A DNA stretch of 64,000 nt, from assembly GCA_964607425.1 (NCBI GenBank), contig CAZSKQ010000007.1, forward strand, positions 5,329 through 69,328. The letters are read 5' to 3'. The notes under the pieces are model-generated. The model saw only the letters and a list, made by a program, of their open reading frames with translations, was not told the DNA's origin and ran no database searches. Positions within the stretch are counted from its first letter, which is position 1, and every line of letters begins with the position of its first letter. The stretch is from IDS-8 sp964607425 (GTDB taxonomy: Bacteria; Pseudomonadota; Gammaproteobacteria; Steroidobacterales; Woeseiaceae). A program made the translations under genes and the position numbers. Positions 26,306 to 34,038 of this stretch are shown piece after piece.

Positions 26306-27256
26306 TTAAAGCTTGCCTTCGATTTCCTCGTAGATTTTCGCGACCGCGAGCGGTCCCTGCGAGCTGCTCAGTGCCCAGTCACCATAGGGTCCCCAATCGG
26401 CATGCTCGGCTGCCGGGCAATTGCGCGGAGACTCGCAGGGAAGCCCCTTTGCGTGCAGGCGCTCAACCTCTTCGATCACGTAGACGATTGCCTTGCGGGA
26501 TTCTTCGAGATCCCGCTCCATGGTCGCGGCATCGTCGGCAATGAAGCCGTGCCCCGGGACATACCAGGAAACGTCCATCGCCTGGGCTTTTTCGATGACG
26601 CCCAGCCACTCGCTCGGGTAGCCGGAACGCATCGCCGGAAACACCCCTCGCAAGTAGATTTCGCCTAGAAACATAACCTTACTTTCGGGCAGGTAAGCGG
26701 CCAGGTCGCCGCCGGTGTGCGCCCGCCCCAGGTAAAGAAGCTGGATCTCGGTCCCACCCATGCGAATCGTCCGCTCGTCAGCCACGGTTTCCGTGGGCGG
26801 GGTGTCGCTGTCCGCAAGCTTCTTTTGCGACGCGGGTGACGAGATGAACACGGCATCCGGATAGGCCGCCGCGAAGGCAGCGTTACCTCCCACATGGTCG
26901 GGGTGATCCGATGCGACGACGACGTACTTGATCGGCTGCGATGTGAGCTTTTTGATGCTCTCGATCATCAGCTTTGTCTGCCAGACGTCGTTCTGGCCAT
27001 CAACGACCATGACGCCATCCGTCGTCACAATGATCAAGCTCACGGTATTGATGGCACCGCCGGCCGGGCCAGGAGGGTGCATGCCTTCGTAGGCATAGAC
27101 GTTGGGCGCGAGTTCCTGCCAGCGCGGAAAGTCGACCAGGTGCAAGCCGCTTACCGCGATATCGGCGGAGGGTACTGCCCCTGCATCGCCTCGGGCGAAC
27201 GATGGAACGATCAGCGCACCAGCGAGCGCAGCAACTACAAAACCCAGCCGTTTCAT
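26306..27256 (-). CDS. Exported metallo-beta-lactamase-fold hydrolase with altered metal site
   Basis: A 316-residue MBL-fold protein with a signal peptide (FVVAALAGALIVPSFARG). The core metal motif reads ASDHPDHVGG (residues 115-124), so the first His of HxHxDH is Ser116 while His118, Asp120 and His121 remain. His180 (RAHTGGD) and His236 (YVPGHGF) are present. The usual bridging Asp is Glu199 (FLGEI). A mononuclear or altered site is possible. It starts 15 bases after the TonB receptor stop, so both are on one transcript and the enzyme probably acts in the periplasm on the imported compound. Confidence 0.9.
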   Translation of the reverse strand: MKRLGFVVAALAGALIVPSFARGDAGAVPSADIAVSGLHLVDFPRWQELAPNVYAYEGMHPPGPAGGAINTVSLIIVTTDGVMVVDGQNDVWQTKLMIESIKKLTSQPIKYVVVASDHPDHVGGNAAFAAAYPDAVFISSPASQKKLADSDTPPTETVADERTIRMGGTEIQLLYLGRAHTGGDLAAYLPESKVMFLGEIYLRGVFPAMRSGYPSEWLGVIEKAQAMDVSWYVPGHGFIADDAATMERDLEESRKAIVYVIEEVERLHAKGLPCESPRNCPAAEHADWGPYGDWALSSSQGPLAVAKIYEEIEGKL

Positions 27257-27271
27257 CTTTCCTCTCCCAGA

Positions 27272-30214
27272 CTAGAAGCTAAAGCGCATACCGGCACGGA
27301 AAATCCGGCCAAGCCGATCGTAAAATTCCGCGTTCCCCTGCCCGGCATAAAAGCCGGTACCAACCGGACCGGCGATCAACGGTGGATCTTCATCGAGCAG
27401 GTTCTCTACAACAAAGAAAGCTTCCATTGCACCGTCCATGCCCGTGTAGCTGAGCGTGAGATCAAAATAAGTCACCGCGTCGATGGAGTTGTTGTTGGTG
27501 GTCGGATGCAGGGGAGTTGCAGGCGGACAAGTACCCGGAACGCATTCGATAAGGGCATTGTTGTAGACGCCGTCACTGATACCGCGAGCCGTCAGCGTGG
27601 CGCTGAACGGGTAAAGCTGGTATGCCGCCGACACGAGGTAAGTCAGGTCAGGAGCCTGCAAGCCTTCGCCGCCGAATCCAAAGTCCGCGGCGTTCACACC
27701 CGCACCATCTACCGTGGATTCCTGGTCGACGGTCTCGAGAGTATTCACGTACGTCGCCATCGCGCGCAGCGTCATATCCGCGTTCCCCACGGAGAAGGTA
27801 TACCTTGCGTCGATATCGAATCCGCTGGCTCGCTGCGAGAGAATATTGGCCGGCAGGACGGCGATACGGTCAATGAAACCCGCCTGGTTGCGCCCGATAA
27901 ACGAGCACAGTTCCGTGAGCCCCTCAAAACAACGATCCACGATTTCCTGCGTATCCAGCGTCGTGATAGCGCCCGAAATATCGATGTCGTAATAGTCGAC
28001 CGACATCGCGAACCCTGGCAGGAAAGAGGGGGTGAACACTACCCCGATGCCGGTCGTATCGGCCTCTTCGGGCTCCAGGTTCGTGTTGCCCCGGATGCGC
28101 GAGATGATGGTTGCCGTCGTGCCCGTAAAAGGATCGAACACAGTCCCCGTACCGGAGCGACCGGCATTGAAGAGATCGCCCAGGTTGGGTGCGCGGATAT
28201 CGCGCGAGCGCGTAACCCGGAAGAGGATGTCTTCGCTGGGTGTCCAGGTGGTACCGAGTTTCCAGGTAGTCACCTCGCCCGATTCACTGTAATCCGTGAC
28301 GCGCACGGCACCGTTGAAGTCCAGCGATTCGGCGAGTGGCTGATCGCTCAGCAAAGGCACTACCGTCTCGAGGAATCCCTCCGTTACGTCGTATTCCCCC
28401 TGGCTGGCGTGGTAATTGCCGGCAAAAAAGGCGTCTGCTTCGTCCAAAGCACTGGCGACCCCGCTCACCTGTTCCTTGCGGTGCTCGGCGCCGAAAGCCA
28501 GCGATACCGGGCCGGCCCAGTTGGAAAAAGGCTCACCGCTCGCGCTCGCGGCGAACACCTTCTGCTCCATGAGCGTCAACGCATACCCGGCACCGGTTAC
28601 GTAATCGATTGCCGCCTGGGAATTCACCCCGATACCCATGGGGTTGTATGGCACACAGGCCGGATCGTCGTTCGTCGGATCGCCATCGATATTCACGGCG
28701 CAAACGACCTGTCCATTGTTCGGATTCACCACGGCATTGATGGCCTTGGCATAGTTTGCGTTTATGCGATTTCCCGGTGAGGTCGCGATGATTTCGTTAC
28801 GGCTGTACCCGTAGTACGTATCCCACACCCAGTTGGAACCCAGAGCCTCTACGTCACCTTCCAGCCCGACCACGTAGCGCTCGAACGTACGCTGGTTGTC
28901 CGCTTGTAGATTGGGCATATCGCCGTTCACGGTACCCATGGTAAACGACGGGATGCCGTGCGCAGTCATTGCTGCCTGCACAGAGTCGGGGATGAACGGA
29001 TTGCCCGACAGCACGGTGACGCCGCCGAGGTTGAAATTCGGCACAGAGTGGTCAAGGTCAGCCACAGTGCGGGACCGCATCAGCGTGACGAACGCCGTCG
29101 TGGCATCGCCAACGTCATAACTGCCGCGCGTGAAGAAGGTATTGCGCTCCAGGTCGAGCGACAGGTTGAGCTCCCTGTCTATCCTCGACGTCTCCCAGTC
29201 GCCGCCGGACATGACTACGCCGCTGATGATCGGGCCGAACTGGAAATCGGCGGGCGTTCCGCCGGTGAGAAACTGCGTGCCACGCAAGGGACAGGCCCCT
29301 CCGCCTGTCGGCTGGCACGCCAGAATCAACCCGCCCCGGGTGGCAACGGATAGCCCGGCATCGAACACGGTCAGGTATTGCGGCTGACCGTTGGTCGGGG
29401 AGTAGTTCGGGTTAACGATCATCTGGTACGCCGTGTCCGCCCAACTCCGGGGAATGTGGTCGATTCCTTCTTCGTAGGAATGCTCCGCGCTGAACAGGAT
29501 ATGGCCGCGACCGTCGGCAAAGGGCATGCCCGCGGCAATGGAGCCCCTGTAGTTCTCACCGTCTCCCTGGGACGTCACACCGCCGATCACTTCTCCCTTG
29601 ATGCCGGTGTAGTCGGTGTCGAGTATGAAGTTGACGACGCCGGCGAGTGCGTCCGAGCCGTACACGGCCGAGGCACCGCCAGTGACCACCTCGACGCGCT
29701 CGATGAGGGCGTTCGGAAACGAGTTGATGTCGACGGCGCTGCCGTTGTTGTCAAAACCGGCGAGTGTCGAACCGACCACGCGCTTGCCATTCAGGAGCAC
29801 CAGCGTCCGCGTCGGACCAAGACCCCTGAGGTTCAGGTTGTTGATGCCGGCGGTGCCGGAACTGACGCTCGCGGAAGAATTGCGCGAAGTGACGCTGGCG
29901 GCGAATACCGGCAAGCGGTTGACTGCGTCGGCGACGTTCGTCACTCCCATCGAGTCAAGTGCTTCCGCGCCGAGCACCGAGACCGGCGTCGGGGTGCTGT
30001 AACCATCTCGGACGATACGCGTGCCGGTTACGAGAACCTCCTCCACCGCCTCGCCCGCCTGCTGCCCGTCCTCTGCAGCGGCTTGTCCCTGGGCAACCGC
30101 GGGGCCGGCGGCCAAAAACGCCGTGAGCGCCACCACGCCTGTGCGCACCAGCGCCTGGTGAAACGCCACGGATTTCCGCCGCTCAGAACGAACGGCCAGG
30201 TTACGGGTACTCAT
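27272..30214 (-). CDS. TonB-dependent receptor, paralogue 1 of 4
   Basis: A 980-residue outer-membrane receptor. The signal peptide ends near AAGPAVAQ. The plug begins EEVLVTGTRIVRDGY and carries PTPVSVLG, NLRGLGPTRTLVLLNGKR and ERVEVVTGGASAVYGSDA, shared almost word for word with the receptors ending at 34039, 36939 and 44602. The barrel contains paired cysteines (CPPATP region; RCFEGLTELCSFIG) and ends FRAGMRFSF with a terminal Phe. The ATG at 30214 was chosen; a GTG six codons earlier is possible. It is divergent from the M14 gene and heads a two-gene operon with the MBL-fold protein. Confidence 0.96.
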   Translation of the reverse strand: MSTRNLAVRSERRKSVAFHQALVRTGVVALTAFLAAGPAVAQGQAAAEDGQQAGEAVEEVLVTGTRIVRDGYSTPTPVSVLGAEALDSMGVTNVADAVNRLPVFAASVTSRNSSASVSSGTAGINNLNLRGLGPTRTLVLLNGKRVVGSTLAGFDNNGSAVDINSFPNALIERVEVVTGGASAVYGSDALAGVVNFILDTDYTGIKGEVIGGVTSQGDGENYRGSIAAGMPFADGRGHILFSAEHSYEEGIDHIPRSWADTAYQMIVNPNYSPTNGQPQYLTVFDAGLSVATRGGLILACQPTGGGACPLRGTQFLTGGTPADFQFGPIISGVVMSGGDWETSRIDRELNLSLDLERNTFFTRGSYDVGDATTAFVTLMRSRTVADLDHSVPNFNLGGVTVLSGNPFIPDSVQAAMTAHGIPSFTMGTVNGDMPNLQADNQRTFERYVVGLEGDVEALGSNWVWDTYYGYSRNEIIATSPGNRINANYAKAINAVVNPNNGQVVCAVNIDGDPTNDDPACVPYNPMGIGVNSQAAIDYVTGAGYALTLMEQKVFAASASGEPFSNWAGPVSLAFGAEHRKEQVSGVASALDEADAFFAGNYHASQGEYDVTEGFLETVVPLLSDQPLAESLDFNGAVRVTDYSESGEVTTWKLGTTWTPSEDILFRVTRSRDIRAPNLGDLFNAGRSGTGTVFDPFTGTTATIISRIRGNTNLEPEEADTTGIGVVFTPSFLPGFAMSVDYYDIDISGAITTLDTQEIVDRCFEGLTELCSFIGRNQAGFIDRIAVLPANILSQRASGFDIDARYTFSVGNADMTLRAMATYVNTLETVDQESTVDGAGVNAADFGFGGEGLQAPDLTYLVSAAYQLYPFSATLTARGISDGVYNNALIECVPGTCPPATPLHPTTNNNSIDAVTYFDLTLSYTGMDGAMEAFFVVENLLDEDPPLIAGPVGTGFYAGQGNAEFYDRLGRIFRAGMRFSF

Positions 30215-30791
30215 TATCTCATCTATCCCCACGTGGGTTCACAACACTCAGACCAGTGAAGCGCTCCACTACCTCGAGCAGCCGTGCGAGCACGTGCGCG
30301 TGAAAAGGTTTATGCGAGTGACTTTGTCCCGCTGCGGTAGTCCCACCCGGCGCTTCCGCCACGGTGCGCTACCAACTCCCTGCCGAGCGGACCATACATG
30401 TCCAAGCCAATTCCGGACGCTCGCCAGGGGGCCACCGGATGATACATCAGTTTAACCTTGATGCTGCAGGGGACAGTGGAAGTAAAACAGGCCAGGAAAA
30501 GAACAATGTTATTCGAACTTAAAACCGATCTATCGTTGCGTTCTGCGCTCGTATCGCGAAAAGATTCTGCACAACGTATGAACCGTCGCGAACGCGGTGC
30601 GCGACAAGGGCCAGGCTTGCTTGCGTGGCTTGCGCAGTTTTGAAAGTTGCATAAAGGAGATCGACGACACCTGGTGTTAGAATTGTCACTGGCAGCGGCC
30701 ACCCGGCGACGTGCGTTTCATCTTATGAACTCAACCGTACCGCCTGCGCAATAGACTCACCTGTTTGAAATGCGACAAAGGGGCTAACGAC
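30215..30791. other. Divergent promoter region between TonB receptor and M14 gene
   Basis: 577 bases without a supported gene, visibly richer in A and T around 30480-30700 than the surroundings. It should hold the promoters of both divergent operons. TAGAAT on the plus strand (30678-30683) could be a -10 box for the M14 gene, but no correctly spaced -35 was found. A minus-strand open frame at 30310-30702 has no signal peptide, start signal or known motif and was not accepted. Confidence 0.5.
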
Positions 30792-32648
30792 ATGCTCGTT
30801 GAAATAGCAAAGGGCACTGGGAGTTCATTTGTCGTTCGTGTGCCGGGCCTGCTGGCGGCGGCCTTGTTCACCGTCATCCTCACGGCCCCTGCACCCGCGG
30901 CGGATCCGGCCCCCATAGATTGGGCGGAACATCATGATCATCAGTTAGTTACGCAGATGGTCCAGCAGTGGGCCGCGGACTACCCGAACCTGGTCACTGT
31001 CGAGAGCATAGGCGAGAGTGTACAGGGACGACAGCTCTGGTTGCTCACGCTCACCAACAGGCAAACCGGGAAGGCAAGTGAGAAACCGGCTCTTTGGATC
31101 GACGGTAACTCCGACGGCGGCCAGGTCCTCTCCAAGGAAGTAGCGCTGTACTTCATTCATTTTCTGCTAACGAACTACGATACGGATGAGCGAGTAAGAG
31201 ACGCGTTGGACACGCGGACTCTGTACATTGAGCCGAACGCAAATCCTGATTCGGGTGAACAGATTATCCAGGCACCGGAGATGGGAAAAATCATGGGCGT
31301 CTTTCGGGACGGCACCCTGTATCCCTGGGACAAGGATGGCGACGGACTGGCCGCTGAAGATCCTCCGGAGGACATCAACGACGACGGCCTCGTCGTGTCA
31401 ATGCGGGTCCAGGATCCGGAAGGAGACTGGAAGGTCGCCGAGGGCTACCCGCTGATGGTCGAGCGACAGCCAGGCGATGGCCCGGACGATGGGCCCTTTT
31501 ACCGGCTATACCCGACGGAAGGCATCGACAATGACAACGATGGGCGTATCAACGAGGATTGGCTCAGTGCCTTCGACTCCAACCGGGTCTTCCCGGGTAA
31601 CTGGCAGCCGGCGTTTCGCCAGTTCGGTGCGCAACCGTACCCACTCTACACGCCGGAACCCAAGGCCATCGTAGACGCCGTGCTGGCGCGCCCGAACATT
31701 GCCGCGCTGGTTTCGCTCCACACGGCAGGCCAATTTCCGGGAGGAACGCTGTGGCAACCGCCGGCTTCGGTGCCGCCGAGCGACTTTTCGCCGTTCGACA
31801 TGGAATATCTGTATCGGGTTACGGGCGCCGAGTATGAGCGTCTTATGCGCGATCAGGAAAAGAACCCCTACTCATGTGCGACTGCTGCCAATGTCTATGA
31901 GAGCCTGCTCGATCCGCCAATCTACGGCACGCTGATCGATTGGGCGTATATCAATCGCGGCATCATCGCGTGGACGCCGGAGATCTGGTCCAGGGGCGTA
32001 TTCGATTACAACGGAGACTGCACAATCAGCATGGACGAAGAGTGGCGCTGGAGCCAGGAGGAATGGGGAGGCAAGCCGTTCCTGCCGTGGACCAGGGCCG
32101 AGCATCCCGAGCTTGGCGTGGTGGAAGTTGGCGGCTGGCGAAACGATTTCGATGGTTCCGGAAGCCTGCCGCTCGAGGGCTGGCTGCACCAGGCACAGCT
32201 CAATGTTCCATGGTTGCTGTATGTCTTCGAGTCACTACCCCGGATCGCCCTCGCAAATGTGCGCTCCGAACGAGTTGAAGACGGCGTCTACCGGGTGAGC
32301 GCGACCGTGCGCAACCTGGGCTTCCTGCCGACCAGTTCCACCGATTACGGTGCAGGCCTCATTGTGAAGCGGGGGGTGCAAACCGGCGTCCCCTCCTACG
32401 TTCCCATAGCGAAACCGGTGACAGCTCTACTGCAGAGCGCCGCCGGTGAGATCCTGACGGATGCGGTTGTCGATGTTGGCCACCTGCGAGGCTCAACCGG
32501 ACCGACTCCGGACTCCGATACCGAAGGGCAGACCAGCAGTGCGGATGTGAGCTGGGAAGTACGTGCTCCGGAAGGCACGTCGGTCACTGTGCACGCAGGA
32601 ACGCCGCGCGCGGGCTTTGCGACGGCATCATTACGACTTCAAGAATGA
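30792..32648 (+). CDS. Exported M14 carboxypeptidase-like protein lacking canonical zinc ligands
   Basis: A 618-residue protein with a signal peptide (LLAAALFTVILTAPAPA) and the domain order of long bacterial M14 metallopeptidases. The zinc motif, normally GNxHGxE, reads GNSDGGQV: Asp108 and Gln111 replace His and Glu. The third ligand His310 (SLHTAG) and the catalytic Glu397 (WTPEIWS) are kept, as is the substrate Arg in DSNR. Acidic inserts (DKDGDGL, DINDDG, DNDNDG) resemble calcium loops typical of this subfamily. A C-terminal beta domain follows (about 470-618). ATG 30792 follows AAAGGGG. It may be a binding protein rather than a peptidase. It is 69 bases upstream of the HpcH-like gene in one operon. 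Confidence 0.9.
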   Translation: MLVEIAKGTGSSFVVRVPGLLAAALFTVILTAPAPAADPAPIDWAEHHDHQLVTQMVQQWAADYPNLVTVESIGESVQGRQLWLLTLTNRQTGKASEKPALWIDGNSDGGQVLSKEVALYFIHFLLTNYDTDERVRDALDTRTLYIEPNANPDSGEQIIQAPEMGKIMGVFRDGTLYPWDKDGDGLAAEDPPEDINDDGLVVSMRVQDPEGDWKVAEGYPLMVERQPGDGPDDGPFYRLYPTEGIDNDNDGRINEDWLSAFDSNRVFPGNWQPAFRQFGAQPYPLYTPEPKAIVDAVLARPNIAALVSLHTAGQFPGGTLWQPPASVPPSDFSPFDMEYLYRVTGAEYERLMRDQEKNPYSCATAANVYESLLDPPIYGTLIDWAYINRGIIAWTPEIWSRGVFDYNGDCTISMDEEWRWSQEEWGGKPFLPWTRAEHPELGVVEVGGWRNDFDGSGSLPLEGWLHQAQLNVPWLLYVFESLPRIALANVRSERVEDGVYRVSATVRNLGFLPTSSTDYGAGLIVKRGVQTGVPSYVPIAKPVTALLQSAAGEILTDAVVDVGHLRGSTGPTPDSDTEGQTSSADVSWEVRAPEGTSVTVHAGTPRAGFATASLRLQE

Positions 32649-32717
32649 ACTGGGGCGAGGAACAGGCGCTGTAGTTCGCAAATAGTGTTTTTCAGCCTGT
32701 TACAGGAGTGGGAAGGT

Positions 32718-33680
32718 ATGCATTCATGGGTCAAATGGGGGGCGGTGGCCGTTGCTGTCATAGGCTGCCAGCAGGCGGTAGAAGCCGCGGACCAGGAGTC
32801 GGAACGAATCAATCCGATGATCGTGCTGCACGAGCAGGGGCAGCCGGTCTTCGGGGTGTATGCACCGCACGCTAATCATATGCCGGCAGGCGAGACGGTC
32901 GAAGCGAAGCCGATGAGGCAGATCGCGGAGGAGGCCATTGCCTACACCGACGCTGACTATCTCTTTGACGGCAGCATGGAAGATAGCGGGGTCGATGCGG
33001 GGATCGCGCACTTCCAGGAGTTCATGACAGCCATGCACGCCGCGGGGGCTACGGCCAAAACGCATCCCCTCGTGATCAAGATGGAGAAGGTCTCCGAAGA
33101 TCCGTATTCGGCAGCGCATATTGGCCAGCAGCTGAATACCGGCGTGAGCGGCATCATGTTCGTCCAGGTAGAAAGTGCCGAGGAGCTCGAGCGCGGACTC
33201 GGAGCCATGCGCTTCGTGACCGCCGGCGGTACGCGCATGGAAAACGATCTCGGGATGGCTCCCGAGTACTGGGGCCTTAGCGAAAAGGAATACCTGCAGG
33301 CTGCCGACCTGTGGCCGCTCAATCCCGAGGGCGAACTCATCAGCTGGGTAATCATCGAGAGTCTCGAAGGACTTGAGAACGTCCGGGAGATCGCGGCAGT
33401 CCCGGGCATCGGCGTCCTCTGGCCCGGCGCCGGTACCTTGCGCGGCGTGTTCAGCACCGAGAACGAGAACGGCGAGCGCGTCGTGGACGAGGAAGCCTGG
33501 GAGAATGCAATCCAGACCGTGCTGAGCGCGTGCAACGAATTCAACCTGGCCTGCGGGATTCCCGCCTCACCCGACAACATCGAGATGCGCATGGCCCAGG
33601 GATTCGACGTGTTTGTGATGGGCTGGGGCGACTCCGGCTTCGAGACGGTCAGGGCCGGCAAGAAGCTGGCAAGCCGCTGA
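32718..33680 (+). CDS. Lipoprotein of the HpcH/HpaI aldolase - citrate lyase fold
   Basis: A 320-residue protein whose barrel resembles HpcH/HpaI aldolases: SGIMFVQVESAEELERG (about 144-160), WVIIESLEGLENV (210-222, with the candidate metal Glu214) and VPGIGVLWPGAGTLRG (228-243). In characterised members the last motif contains a metal-binding Asp (GPxDL); here Thr stands at that place. An N-terminal hydrophobic stretch ending VIGC (Cys17) looks like a lipobox, which would put an aldolase-like fold in the periplasm, an odd location. The start ATG 32718 is preceded by AGGAG. It is the second gene of the M14 operon. Activity is uncertain. Confidence 0.83.
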   Translation: MHSWVKWGAVAVAVIGCQQAVEAADQESERINPMIVLHEQGQPVFGVYAPHANHMPAGETVEAKPMRQIAEEAIAYTDADYLFDGSMEDSGVDAGIAHFQEFMTAMHAAGATAKTHPLVIKMEKVSEDPYSAAHIGQQLNTGVSGIMFVQVESAEELERGLGAMRFVTAGGTRMENDLGMAPEYWGLSEKEYLQAADLWPLNPEGELISWVIIESLEGLENVREIAAVPGIGVLWPGAGTLRGVFSTENENGERVVDEEAWENAIQTVLSACNEFNLACGIPASPDNIEMRMAQGFDVFVMGWGDSGFETVRAGKKLASR

Positions 33681-33713
33681 GTACCCGGAGGGGCGCGCGG
33701 GTTCTCCGCGCGT

Positions 33714-33813
33714 NNNNNNNNNNNNNNNNNNNNNNNNNNNNNNNNNNNNNNNNNNNNNNNNNNNNNNNNNNNNNNNNNNNNNNNNNNNNNNNNNNNNNNN
33801 NNNNNNNNNNNNN
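33714..33813. other. Assembly gap (100 N) bordering REP-like repeats
   Basis: Unlike the first gap, the flanks do not overlap. The right edge starts exactly with a REP-like element, so the assembler probably broke on a repeat array. The true length is unknown and more repeat copies may be hidden here. Confidence 0.85.
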
Positions 33814-33883
33814 CTGTAGGAGCCCGCCACGCGGGCGACCAAGGACTAAACGGGACCTGTAGGAGCCCGCCATGCGGGCGACC
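33814..33883 (+). repeat. Two direct REP-like palindromes
   Basis: Copies at 33814-33840 (CTGTAGGAG, arms GCCCGC-CAC-GCGGGC) and 33857-33883 (same, with CAT centre) in direct orientation, 43 bases apart. They differ by one base in the loop, as expected for the same family as at 6982 and 17567. Confidence 0.85.
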
Positions 33884-33912
33884 AGGCGACGCTCCCAGAC
33901 CAGATAAAGAAT

Positions 33913-33942
33913 CCGGCCTCACCCCTGACAGGGTGAGGCCGG
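33913..33942 (-). terminator. Hairpin terminator of the receptor/amidase operon
   Basis: Perfect 12-base arms CCGGCCTCACCC (33913-33924) and GGGTGAGGCCGG (33931-33942) around a six-base loop. On the minus strand it is followed by ATTCTTT, a weak T-rich tract. It lies about 100 bases after the stop of the last minus-strand receptor gene. Confidence 0.75.
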
Positions 33943-34038
33943 AGCCCGCGTTCCGCAGACTGGAAACGCATACATATAGCGCTTACTGCCCAGGCGCGCT
34001 CCCTGCCTGAAGCTTTCCGGGGCTGCCCCGACTCCGGA

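Larger units (their letters stand above)
33681..34038. other. Gap- and repeat-containing region between convergent operons
   Basis: Holds, in order: a GC-rich hairpin (CGCGCGG at 33694-33700 with CCGCGCG at 33706-33712) that could end the M14 operon but is cut by the gap; the 100-N gap 33714-33813; two REP-like repeats; and a hairpin terminator for the opposite operon. No gene is supported; open frames reported through the Ns are artefacts. Confidence 0.7.

Noticed and set aside
26894..28780. 628-codon plus-strand open frame opposite the MBL-fold and receptor genes
   Set aside because: Crosses the boundary of two real minus-strand genes and lacks any motif.
30310..30702. 130-codon minus-strand open frame in the divergent region
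   Set aside because: No ribosome-binding site, mixed composition and no motif; the region is expected to hold promoters.
33814..33883. Two direct repeats with a 43-base spacer, CRISPR-like at first sight
   Set aside because: Only two copies, palindromic core, and the same element occurs singly and inverted elsewhere; this is a REP-like family and no cas gene is present.
33530..33922. Open frames running through the 100-N gap near 33.7 kb
   Set aside because: They exist only because Ns are translated as unknown residues; the real sequence there is missing.
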